From Cladobotryum mycophilum (lineage: Eukaryota > Ascomycota > Sordariomycetes > Hypocreales > Hypocreaceae): a stretch of 64,000 nucleotides of DNA. The notes below the pieces were generated by a model. The model made no database searches and was not told the origin of the DNA. It worked only from the letters and a program-made list of their open reading frames with translations. The stretch spans positions 2,232,001 to 2,296,000 of the forward strand of contig JAVFKD010000002.1 in the NCBI GenBank assembly GCA_036429605.1, given 5' to 3'. Position 1 is the stretch's first letter. Each line of letters starts with the position of its first letter. Both the position numbers and the translations under genes were made by a program. This document shows, one piece after another, positions 46,311-57,533 of the stretch.

Positions 46311-46955
46311 TCACATATTCGCAAGCTGCCGACTGATTCTCTCCCTAATCCTCAAGAATATGGTATCCTTTTCCTCCTCCAGAGGTTCTTCAATGTTTCT
46401 TATCTTTTCTTCCATGATCCTCTCAGCCAATTCAGGGTCTTCCGCTCCTAAAGTCCTCCCGGATAGTGTCTCCTTGGTGATGCTCATAATGACGAATATC
46501 GGTTTGATGGAATGGTCCAGCATAGCGTAGCGAATGGCGTCTCGAGCTGGCTTAGACATCGCATAGCAAATGATGAGCGCCGTACAATGTGGTCGCAATG
46601 TCTTGGGAGCTTCCATGTCTGATTCTCCACCAAACCCGTTTCCACCCGGCAGGAAACCATATCGCCGGAGCTTTGAGAGCCAAATTCGGCTAAAGACTTG
46701 GCTATAATTGTATCCCTTGTTTGACTGAGAGCAAGATCCTATGCCTGAAAGGGCGTGGACCATTTCGGCTTTTATCCATGGACAGCCTAGTGAGTTAGAT
46801 AAGGATACGGCGAGTGCCTCCTCTCCAGTGAAACGAGTCCCTGATAAGAGTACGATATACGGGACGGGCTTGGGTGGTTGAGATGATTCGGATATTTCCA
46901 CGTTGAGGCTGGACGGCATCAGAGAGATGGCGGGGGATGGATAATAGATGGACAT
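46311..46955 (-). CDS. Gluconokinase-like P-loop protein with altered Walker A
   Basis: Single exon of 214 aa, starting at the ATG at 46955 (an upstream TTG is ignored). The layout follows fungal gluconokinase-like P-loop proteins: a beta strand and P-loop position (YIVLLSGTRFTGEEAL), SLSNSLGCPWIKAEMVH (helix plus the substrate-binding D/E region), HCTALIICYAMSKPARDAI (the normal VxxCSALKxxYRDxLR), FVIMSITKETLSGRTLGA and DPELAERIMEEKIRNIEEPL. The P-loop reads T-G-E-E where GK[ST/E] is expected, so the phosphate-binding lysine is a glutamate. That should weaken or abolish ATP binding, suggesting a pseudoenzyme or early decay. No stop or shift is present. Small length (family about 180-240 aa) is normal. 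Confidence 0.65.
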   Translation of the reverse strand: MSIYYPSPAISLMPSSLNVEISESSQPPKPVPYIVLLSGTRFTGEEALAVSLSNSLGCPWIKAEMVHALSGIGSCSQSNKGYNYSQVFSRIWLSKLRRYGFLPGGNGFGGESDMEAPKTLRPHCTALIICYAMSKPARDAIRYAMLDHSIKPIFVIMSITKETLSGRTLGAEDPELAERIMEEKIRNIEEPLEEEKDTIFLRIRERISRQLANM

Positions 46956-49653
46956 CAAACTTCTGAGTCTCTTCTAGATATTGAGGTAGTTTGATGCAAA
47001 CAAAAGGGATAAATAAACGTACAAGTAGGCCCAATACCGAAAATTTCTATTGATGTAAATCGTAGGATGACAAGGCAGAAGGTTAGTGCAAGCTCTCCAT
47101 CTTGGCCAGGCTGTGTGCGTTGTTCCAAGTTAGTTGTTACGTGCATGGCTACTGTACGCTGTGCGCTACGCCTTGAATTAATACCGAAAAAAAATCAATT
47201 AAAATGGAATATACATAAGTCTATCACCTATCATGAGAGAATGGTTTTCATAATTACCTATACAGAAGCCAATTTATAGAAATGACATCTATAAATTCCT
47301 ACGATGAGCGATCTCTACTTGAGTCTACAGACTCTACATTACCCCACAGTGCATCAAAGTGCCCACCTTACTCTTCCTTTCTTCCCTTGTTCTGTCTCTA
47401 CGTTGTCCTGTTTTGATACTGTCTCTTCGTTTTTCGCTATAGCAATTGCAGAATAATCATCTCTCAGAGCAACGTGAGCGCAATCGAAAAGGGAATATCG
47501 CAGGCACTGTTCTGCTTTGTCATTGAGTCTGACCCCCTCTCTGCGTTGGGGAAATAAGGCTAATAAAGGGCGCTTAGTTTTTTTAAGTAGTTTCTTTATA
47601 TAAGAAGGCTACGATCAAACGACTCTACGACGAATTATCGCTGTTTAAAAGGTCTCGGGTAAGACCCTGTATAGGTGTTGGAGGAAATTTTACGCTAAAC
47701 AAAGGACATTTCTTCTCTGCCGCTGGCTTTGGAGGGAATAAATGCCCAAAAGGTAAATCTAAATGTGCTGGAAACGTTGGCTTCAGCATTCACCATATGA
47801 GACAGCGAGAGAGACACTGTTGGCCATATCTACCCATTCCAATTCGCAGAAAATTAGTACCACGACAGAAATCAAGGCCTATGCCGTCGTCACATCGATA
47901 ATGCAACTTCAATCTATGTCATACGACCTTAGGAGGGGTGGTTTCTACTCATACCCAGAACCAACTCCGAGACTATTGATACACCAGCCAACACACTTCA
48001 CATGGCCCCGGAAGATGGTTCGTGCAAGAAACACCAATTCAAACTCTTATAAAGATGTCATCTGATAGGATATGACCTACACCCTAGTCGTAGTGGCAAA
48101 GTCCTAGATATGTTAGCAAAGTGGAGATTCGGACTGAGAAAAACCAAGGTTCCTTTGATATATGAAAGCAACTTAGGGATAGCAAGCAGTCGCATCGTCA
48201 ATGTAGTATCTCTTGGGTACCAACGCCGCTTCAGGGGTCAATAGTTATGGGTTTGAGAACGTTTTGGCGGCATGTGCAAGTATTACACGTCGCCGCCAAA
48301 GTCGATATTGCATCAACAACATAGAACTAGCCAGTGTTTTCGCTTCTTCGGTATGAATATGGGCATCAACCTGAGCAGAAGACCAGCCTAGACCAGCCAC
48401 AGGAACTGAATAGATTAATATTAAGGTGGAGAATCTCAAACTGCAGAGTTGACTGTCTTCCCCGCACTCAGTTTTTCTCTTCAAAGCGAGAAGATGGCTG
48501 CAAGTGTGTTCTCGGCTGGTTAATTGCCACACCTGTAGTTTGTAGGAAATTAGGCGTGGCCCGTAGCTCTTATTGTTGATTCGTCAGGTAGCGTTGTGGG
48601 TTACAAACATAAGGCATCGCTATCGTAAGATATTTGCGGCTCTACTACCTTTCATGACAACAAATGCACGTAGGGAGGGGAAATAGATCCGCTTTTTCCT
48701 CTTTAGGTATTCCGGTAAATGATGCATCACTTTTGTGCTTGTTTTTAATATAATCCATATTCACCATATAAAACGGGTTACTATATATCCATTTACAATA
48801 TCCACCTTCATATATAGATATATCTAATCCTAGACGGTAGATAGCTCAAAAGGTATAGACTGAGTACCCCTAAATATTTGGAGGAATGGATTTCTCATAG
48901 TATTGGTCTGGCTGAAAGTCACTCGCTTAGGTGAAAAAACGCCGCGATAAATAGGAAGCTGAGCATTTGCTGCGGGCGGGATTTATGTGTGGAACGGTCA
49001 TTATGCCGTTCTTTTTGTGATCATTCGTGAGTTCATAGCCTAGTAGTTGATGTGGATTGATCCGCAATTTACTGAATATATTAATACATATATATACATT
49101 TCTATCATTGGACCATTCTGCAATGTCTGCCTTTACGTGCCAGGGTATACCTATATGTGTTAATACTGTCATAAGTGATTGCCCGGTAATATACTGGTTG
49201 TTAAATTCGCAAGAAGATAAAAATACTGCCGCCGGGATTAGTGACAATGAGTAGGTGGGAGTAATCAGGACAATATATGCACGTACGCATGTAAATTATA
49301 TGCGAAGACGTGGCGCTACCGTATTGGCATAGAAATAGCCTTAATTTATAATATATCCGCTTTCATAGGCAATATTGCGCACATTACATGCATTGTAATA
49401 TTGGTGCATCGTGGCTTGAGAACATCGGCTGATACTCATGTAGTCAACCTCGTGAGAACTGGGTAGTGGGGGAAGGTCAAGCTAGACATCATTGATAGCT
49501 ATCCTTCAGTAAAGTTTAGGAGCAGTAAATGTAAAATACTCAAAGTATATATATATATGAGATCAATCCTGAAGACTTTTACCCGAACCATACAAGTCTC
49601 GCCCAGAACAATACTCTTCACTAGCTCTAATAACAAACGCAACGCTCTTCGCT
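46956..49653. other. Long intergenic region
   Basis: About 2.7 kb, mostly AT-rich (especially 48700-48900 and 49040-49640). Frames at 47763-48065 and 48245-48579 match nothing I know. No gene or repeat boundary could be defined. Confidence 0.5.
49546..49558 (+). promoter_or_regulatory. TATA box of the pyranose oxidase gene
   Basis: Alternating TATATATATATAT, about 96-108 nt before the ATG at 49654. Confidence 0.45.
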
Positions 49654-51745
49654 ATGGCTTACGAACTGGCCTCTATTGAATACGATGTTCTTATCGTTGG
49701 ATCCGGCCCCATTGGGGCTGTCTTTGCTCGCAGGCTTGTTGATGCAGACAAGAAGGTGGCCATGATTGATATAGGAGACCAGTTCGTACTTCTACACATC
49801 CATTACTTTGCGTCCGGGACTAATGAGGTCTATTAGGGCTACTCGAAAGATTGGCGACCATAAGAAAAACAGTGTTGCTGTTCAGAAAAACATCAGCCTC
49901 TTTACCAAGTAAGTGCTCGTCCATCGTAATAAGTTAAAAATTGGTGTTATCAGCTCACGAACATTCCCGGAAGCATTGTGAAGGTAAGTTGAACTCTGAC
50001 CTGCCCTTAGAAACTGTTTTAATGGAATTTAGGGAGACCTCCAACCCCTCTCTGTCCCTACTACTGGTGTATATCACAGCATCGAGCCATCTTCATGGTA
50101 TGATTTCCTTCATGTATACCAACGGTCTAGTCTTCTCTCTAACAGCGGTGAAGTTTTGTTCGATCGTTTGATGAGTCTGGCTTCGTCATCAATGGTCAAA
50201 ACCCGGAGCAGAAGGCAGCTTTAAACCTTCCTGAGGCAGCTGCAACGCGTGTTATTGGCGGCATGGGTTCCCACTGGACATGCTGCACGCCCCGTCAGCA
50301 CGTGAAGTTGGAAAGGCCGGACCTATTCACCAAAAACGAATGGCACGACCTTTACTCAGAGGCCGAGAGACTATTCAGGACAAACAGCTACTCGTTTGAC
50401 GATTCAATTCGACAAACTGTTATCAAAGAAACTCTCTCTGACGCTTACAAGGATCGCGAGATAAAAAGTATGCCCCTCGCCTGTCGTCGAAGTGAGACCA
50501 ACACAGACTATGTTGAGTGGACATGCACAGCTACTATACTTAAGGAGCTCTCTGATCCCACCAAGCCGAACAGTAACTTTCAGGTCCTGCCAAATACCCA
50601 ATGCGTCAAGATTGAGCTTTCAGCTAATGATGCCGCTGATGTCAATGGCAACGCCTTCAAGGTCACACGTGTGGAGGTACGGGATTTGATGAAGAATAAG
50701 ACCTATCACATTAAAGCAAAGCAGTATGTGATATGTGCCAGTGCTGTCCTTACTCCCAGCATTTTGTTCAATTCTGGTTTCCGGAGCTATGCAGACGCCC
50801 AAATGCCATTACCTGGCCCACCAACAACTGCGTCTTCAAAATTAATACCAATGCCTGCTTTTGTAAGTCATGATATAAATAAAAACAAACCTTGCTTTGC
50901 CTAACCAGTCGCAGGGTCGCTATATGACGGAGCAGACACTGGCGTTTTGCCAAGTGGTGCTGAAAAAGACTCTGCTAGAGGGTATCAAGGAAGACCAAGG
51001 TGGAAAAAGAATTGCGGAGCATCAGGCCAAGAACCCGAAGGATCCCATTCCCCTTCCATTCAATGACCCGGACCCCCAGTGCTACTTCCCATTGAGTGAG
51101 AAGAAACCCTGGCACACACAGATCCATCGAGACGCCTTTGGATATGGTGATGTGCCGCGAGCAATTGACTAACGACTAGTGGCGGACTTTCGTTGGTTTG
51201 GATACACTAAGCCAGAACTAAAGAACTATGTTACATTCTCGGAGAAGGTTAAGGATGACTTCGGCATGCCCCAGGTAAGTCACCGTTATCGTTTTCATAG
51301 GAAGTTGTTGACATTGATTGCGTTATAGCCAATATTCCACTTTCAGACGAACGACGAAGACGCTGAACGCTGCCACGAGATGATCACCGAGTATGTGACC
51401 CAAGCGTGTATTTGCCACTATATATCATTACAAACTGACCCCTCCTATAGCATGGCCAATGTGGCCCGAAAGATTGGCGGTTTCCTTCCAGGTGCTGAGC
51501 CCAAGTTCTTGGCTCCAGGCTCGGCGCTGCACATCTGTGGTACCTATCGGGCTGGAGATTCAGACAAGGACAGCGTAGTGAACAAGACAGGCAAGGTTTG
51601 GAATGTCCAGAATTTGGTTCTTGGAGGATGCGGTGTAATCCCTACGCAGAATGCATGTAATCCAACTCTTACAGCAGCCTGTTTTGCAATTGCTGCAGCT
51701 AGGCAGCTTATTAAAGAGTTGGAGAAGGATGAAGATGTAAGCTAG
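49654..51745 (+). pseudogene. Pyranose 2-oxidase-like GMC flavoenzyme, broken
   Basis: This family oxidises aldopyranoses at C2 with O2 and releases H2O2. Exon pieces: 49654-49781, 49837-49908, 49954-49983, about 50034-50100, about 50155-50862, 50909-51274, 51329-51390 and 51451-51745, with GT-AG introns of 48-60 nt. The Rossmann start is YDVLIVGSGPIGAVFARRL. GGMGSHWTCCTPRQH holds the histidine expected to link FAD covalently, and SALHICGTYRAG and NACNPTLTAACFAIAAARQL hold the active-site His/Asn region. TAA at 51170-51172 interrupts AID-(Q)-RLVADFRWFGY; it fits CAA to TAA. The junction 49908/49954 is also one base out of frame for LTNIPGSIVKGDL, so a second lesion or an unusual splice is likely. 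The rest is well preserved, so inactivation looks recent. Confidence 0.8.
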
Positions 51746-52436
51746 GCTCCCCGTTATTTTGATGAAGCCGGGTGTGTTCCAGTGGCAAGGAAGCTTATCT
51801 TCCCAATCGGGATTCCGGGAAAGCGGGTGCTGGGACGGATCGTATGATAACAAGAGGAAACTCGTGCGTTTGTATGAGAGAACAATCAACTTTTTACCTT
51901 TGCTCATTCAGCTTGATCAATCTCTAGATCTTAATGACTTCGTTCCTATTTAGATTACGGCCTTTACACGCTTTTTCTAATACGTGCCATCACCTGTAAT
52001 CGCGGGATTGAGCTGGATATAAATGTCCATGACGATTGTGTGAATGAGTGAGTGTGAAGAAACAGACCTCAAGTCTCTGCAAGGGTCCGCTATTTATGAG
52101 CTACTTACTGCATTCGTACAGCTTCTTACCCAGCTCTAGGTAAGGATTTACTCGTAAACTACACTCTAGGACGTACTAATGCTGTTGTAAGCGGTGGGAT
52201 TCTTTTGATTCGCTGTTTCGCATCGTTTACTAAATAGGGGACACTAACCTGACTCGCATGCAATCCACTCCAAACCGGTCGCAAAACAAGGGCTTGCTTA
52301 CACATGTACGCTGTGATGTGAATGGAACCGAAATGCTTAAAGAAACTCGCCATCAATTCTGCACTGGCACTTACCGATCATCTGCTAGCTCAATAAACAG
52401 CTTGGAAATCAATTAGTTGAGCTGGTACCAACAAAA
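51746..52436. other. Intergenic between oxidase and regulator
   Basis: Same-strand spacer of 0.7 kb; presumed promoter of the transcription-factor gene. No other feature seen. Confidence 0.5.
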
Positions 52437-54130
52437 ATGGGAAACACAGGAAAGCCTAGTCGGGCTTGTGCCACGTGCAAAGCTCGCAGAATCAAGGTAA
52501 CATGCCGCTCCTCTACGCATCTTAATGCTCTTTTTTATCCTAAAAGCATCAATAGTGTGACCATCTTCAGCCGGCATGTTCTCAGTGCATAAAATCTGGA
52601 TGGGTTTGCCCTGGTGCGCTGTCTTCTACCGATGTCCTTTTTAAGCACAACGCGAGTTCAGGACAAGGGAACCAACAACAGCCAACTTTGAGCAATGATG
52701 GGCCAGTGACAGTTTTGAGAGAGGGAAGCCGGGTTGTTGATCTTTCACCATCAATTAATGACAAGGGCACCGCATTCTTTCTCAGAGAATATGTATTCGA
52801 CGCCGGAACATCTCCTAGCTCTGCTACTCTACAGGGGTTTCACGACCATCTCCCAGCCCTTCTCCAACAGGAACAGACTGGAGGGCCACTTGAGACAATA
52901 GTTTCAGCTGCAGGCCTCGCCGCGCTAGCAAATGCAGGAGCATCGTTGCAATGGAAGCGTGAGGCCTACAGTCTATATGGCAAGGCCATCCAGAAGCTGC
53001 AGGCCGATTTACAGGATACGGCTCGAGTCAAATTGGACAGCACTCTCGCGGCCATTATGATGATGGGAACGTTTGAGGTAAGGCACCGACATCTTCTCAA
53101 ACTCTTAATATCGATTGCATGCCTAAATTATAGCTAATCTCTATTGTTAGACAATTGCTAGTGCTGATGAAACGTCCATGGAGTCTTTCAGCCAGCACAT
53201 CATGGCCGGTGCTCGATGCATCCAGATGCGAGGGCCAAATCAGTTCACTAGCGAAGTATCTGTTGTTCTATTTAAGCAATTACGTGCATTGATCGTATGA
53301 AGACCACCATCCACACAATGTATTGAGATAATGCTTACCAACCTAAACTACAGTCCATGACATGCCATCAGCTTCAAGAACCTTTGCCCTATGCCATTCG
53401 GACGTGGTTGGGCTGGATCGAATCCAAGCAAACGGATAACGAGGCTCCATTGAATCGATTTGCCATGCTGAATGAGCAGCTTGCAGCGACAAGAGCCGAG
53501 ATTAAACAAAAGGGCATCCGCGATCCCATGATCATCGCGGCAATGCTGCTCCCCATTGATCTACTGTTTAAACACTGGGGTCAGACTCTTCCCGACACTT
53601 GGACCTTCAAATCATACAGAAACCTAACTTCGAATGTTGATGAAACTCAATGCTACAAGCTACAGCATGATGTCTACCCAAATCTGGGGGTCGCGACCAC
53701 ATGGAATAACTACAGGATGGTGCGCCTATTGATTCACGAATCCTTCATCACCGCGGCTATGAGGCACGAATCAAACCAGTACGAGGATCATTTGCAACAA
53801 TCAGCAAAGATTATGATGGAAATGGCAAATGGTATCTGTCACAGCGTTCCATATACGCTAGGGTACCGACCCGGTCGACAACAGCCTGAGGTGACGGAGC
53901 AGCAGCAGCCTACACCAGGTGCCTGCATCATGTTGTGGCCGCTCTTCCTGGCCGGCTCTCTGAGGACGACTCCCGCGGATCAGAGGGAATGGATCGCTGG
54001 AACGTTGAGGGACATGGGGCTGCGCATGGGTCTTCAGCTGGCGATGTCGATGGCGAACAAGTTGGAGGAAACGGCCACGTCGTTTTCGGATCGCGAGACG
54101 TGGCTCATTGGAGAATTTTACCCAAATTAA
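52437..54130 (+). CDS. Zn2Cys6 (Gal4-type) transcription factor
   Basis: Four exons: 52437-52496, 52556-53077, 53151-53294 and 53354-54130; introns of 59, 73 and 59 nt. The product is 500 aa with an unbroken frame. The DNA-binding cluster is at residues 11-38, from CATCKARRIKC to CSQCIKSGWVC (CX2CX6CX6CX2CX6C). It is split by the first intron after ARRIK, a common position in this family. The rest is the acidic/hydrophobic regulatory region (fungal_trans_2 style) with the segments FLREYVFDAGTSPSS and LQWKREAYSLYGKAIQKL. It lies between the pyranose oxidase and the carboxylesterase, all on the plus strand, so it may regulate one or both (position only). The nuclear role follows from the family; target sites are unknown. 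The gene looks intact. Confidence 0.9.
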
Positions 54131-54824
54131 TCGGAATGTCATCAATTAGTGTTGGGCAATTCATTAATCACCCTCATCTTGTTGCGCCGAATTCCTTGGA
54201 CGAAAACTGCAGATTGGACCCGAATGCCTGAATGCCTGTGGCATTGATTTGTTGCGGGGAGAATACTCGAATGCTTCACCGATCCCATCATTAATTCGAA
54301 GCATCCAGCTTGCCGTCTTACCGACTTACTGAAGCGGGTGCTATAGTCAAGGGGACATTACCAGTTGCTAACGATTCATGATCACGGATTGGCCCCTCCA
54401 CCCACAGGGCTGCATGTAGCGGACGTTTCGGCAGAGGAATTCATCAGGGCTATCTATGGATGTTAGATCAATGCTTAACCGTAACGGTAGTTGATGCGAG
54501 ACACCCAATCAACATCCTGGTCTCTGATGACGCTGGCAATTAAAGGGCTTTTCTGGCGCGCAGCAACGAGTGCGAGTGCGAGCTCGAGCTTTTAGATCTT
54601 ACATGTTCAATCTATCATCAGCGTCAAGAATTCATAATGGAATATCCAAGAAATTACCAGTTGCGCCACTCAGAGAAATGGAAGCTGATCGCAATGCTCC
54701 GTCAGCTCAAGTGCAAGTAATTATAAAGCGGGCTCACCTTCGTGGTTATCTCGTTCCGTAGCAAGCCATTTCGACTCTGCATTTCTCTACAGTGCATCAC
54801 GATAATCGCTAATAGACCATTAAC
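54131..54824. other. Intergenic between regulator and esterase
   Basis: 0.7 kb spacer. A GAGCTCGAGCT-like palindromic spot lies near 54578. No gene supported. Confidence 0.45.
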
Positions 54825-56604
54825 ATGCGCTCCATCACGCTATTATCATGGATCTCAGCCGTGGCGCTCGCCGAAAGCGCGAGCAGACAACTACCTACAG
54901 TTGATTTGGGCTACGAGATTCACCAAGCCATCTCCTTCAACGTGAGTACAAAATACGTCAATTCGTAGGACGCAGCAGCGTGTCAATGAAGCTCACACCA
55001 CCTTGCAGGAAACAGGACAATACTACAACTTCTCCAGCATCCGCTATGGCCGCTCCCCGACCGGTGAGCTCCGTTTCGCGGCCCCACAACCGCCGCTCGT
55101 GAACCGCACCTCCGTTCAACGGGGCGACAAGGCCGTCTCATGTCCTCAGGCCTTTGCCGTCTGGTATCTCTGCGGACTGGCGTTGATGAGCGGGAAGATT
55201 AACTCGACAGACGAATGCAGCCCGTCGCTTCTGCCTCCTTCAGATCCCATTGAGCAGGAAGACTGTCTCTTTTTGGATATCATTGTCCCCAAGAGCGTTT
55301 TTGACAGTCGCAGCAGCCGAAAGGCACCTGTCATGGTGTGGACGTATGGTGGTGGATTTGCATTTGGTAAGAAGGGAGGCGATGGCAATGCTGCCGGTCT
55401 CATTGAGAGAAGTCGATCGATCGATCCAGAGAAACGAGGAGTCATTTACATCCAATTCAACTACCGAGTAAGCTTCACCATTGCGGGTGCTACTTTAAAA
55501 GTAACCGAATACAATTAACGGTAAATACTAACATAAATACCATAGGGCGGCGCATTTGGCTTTCTTCCAGGACCTGATCTCCAAGCAAATGGAACTGCCA
55601 ATGCCGGCCTCTTGGACCAGCGTCTGCTTCTCGACTGGGTGCAAGACAAGATTCATCTGTTTGGCGGAGACTCCAAAAAGGTCACCGTATTCGGCCAGTC
55701 TGCCGGTGGCGGTTCCATCCTACACCAAATCACAGCCTATGGTGGCAATCGGGGCCCCGTGCCGTTTCAAAAGGCCATTTTGCAGTCGCCTGGCTTTCCC
55801 TTGATCCCAAGTCGCTATCAGCAAGACCAGCTGCTTCAGACCTATCTCAGCCATCTAAACGTTTCATCCATTGAAGAGGCCCGACATCTACCGTATAAAG
55901 CCCTCCAGGGAGCCAACATCGAAATGGTCGCCAACTCTCCACAAGGCACATTCACTTGGGCGCCCACTCCAGACGGGTCATTCATCCCAGCTCTGCCCGG
56001 CATTCTCCTGGAGCAAGGATCCTACGATAAGTCTGTGCAAGTCATGACGGGCTTCAACGCACACGAAACGCTCTACTTTACCAGCCAAGACAATGTCAAC
56101 AACTCCTTTTTCGTCAGCGGTCTGCAGGCAACTTTCCCCACGAGTCCGAAGAAGGTTATCGACTATGTCGCAGACACCCTGTACCCCGCCGTGTTTAACG
56201 GGAGCGAGCCATATGATGGATTTTTCACCCGCGCGGAGCTCTCCCTCTCTGACGCAGCATTTACGTGCAACACACGCTACCTCCAGCAAGCGATCCGCGA
56301 CCGATTCCCGACGTACGGGTACAGATTCAGCATCCCTCCCGCCGTGCATGGCCAAGATGTTCCATACACTTTTTACAACGGGCCCAGTGCGTCTGTTGCG
56401 AATGAGACGATTGCCTTGGCGATCCAAAATCACATTCTGTCATTTGCCATTAGCGGACAGCCTAACATTGGTGCAAATGTGAAGATGCCGGTCTACGGTC
56501 AAGGGGATTTAATATTGGATTTTAACGTTACTGGAATTACGACGATTAAGGACCCTAATGCAAATGAGCGATGCGCTTGGTGGCAGAAGGCTTTATATTA
56601 CTAA
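54825..56604 (+). CDS. Secreted type-B carboxylesterase (alpha/beta hydrolase)
   Basis: Three exons: 54825-54941, 55009-55467 and 55546-56604; introns of 67 and 78 nt; 544 aa in an exact frame. The N-terminus (MRSITLLSWISAVALAESA) is a signal peptide, so the enzyme should be exported. Landmarks of the COesterase family are IRYGRSPTGELRFAAPQPP, QEDCLFLDI (the conserved EDCLYLN-like motif), PVMVWTYGGGFAFG (oxyanion hole) and VTVFGQSAGGGS, whose serine is the nucleophile. AVHGQDVPYTF holds the likely catalytic histidine. Several NxS/T sites suggest N-glycosylation. Such enzymes hydrolyse ester bonds of lipids, polyesters or secondary metabolites; the substrate cannot be deduced. The neighbouring Zn2Cys6 gene upstream on the same strand is a candidate regulator. 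No defects seen. Confidence 0.92.
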
Positions 56605-57533
56605 ACGGGCAGTCAAATAGTGTCCATATGTCTATACCTGGGTAGGTGTAACCTGGTTGGAGGTTTCTCATCAGTTGCTATGTTAATGAGGAGGTCTAAT
56701 AGAGGAGGATACGTTCATGTATAAGGTGCTCATATTTAACTGAGAAAATGTGCCAAGTACTACTAATGCAGTCTCTATTCATGGATACTGTTAGGTAGAT
56801 CGTAAATAAAATTATAAAGAGTCGAGAGTAATGTAGACAATTCAGAAGGAATACGAATACTATCACCCATAATCCCGCTTAAAGGTATTTCCGCCTCCCT
56901 AGTTACGAAGACAGACAAGGGATTTGAGGGATAGAACTTCGAGCCCCATTAAAATCCTCTACATAGTCCATTATTTGTCCTTTTTGGACCTTGGACCTCC
57001 AGAAATAGGATAGTACGCTTCTATCTTGCAGGTTATGTAAATAGGTACGTTGAGATTGGATGAAGTACAGAGGGCATACTCCACTCATGAATCACTTCCA
57101 CGACCAGACGCCAGTGTCAACACTGCAGCCACTCTCCCGTCTCATGCAAAAAGAGAAAAGAAAAAGGAATAAAAGGGCTATTTTATTAAAACATCCATAA
57201 ACAGTAGATAATCTAGGCCAATCAGATAGCCAGTGTCATGCAAACCCAACCAACAAAAGTTTTCTTGATTCTCAAGCGGAGCCCCCTCTCCTCCCTGCAT
57301 CCATTCACCGAAACGGCGAGTTAATTGGACGTTTAACGCTGACAAGGCAGTTCACAGAGCCCCATCAAAATGGGGAAGCTCTGGGTGCCCAAAACCCTCA
57401 CATATTGGGAGTCCTCATGGAAACGGTTTCCGTGTCGTCGTCTTCTTCTTCTTTATTTTCCACTCACCAACTTTGACTAGCATCAACGGGATCCTCCATT
57501 CGCTTCAACGACAAGACATCTCTGCTCCTATAA
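56605..57533. other. Intergenic region, promoter of the PNP-NACHT-ANK gene
   Basis: Contains the esterase 3' flank and, nearer 57450-57530, pyrimidine-rich sequence before the NLR start. No gene supported. Confidence 0.5.
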
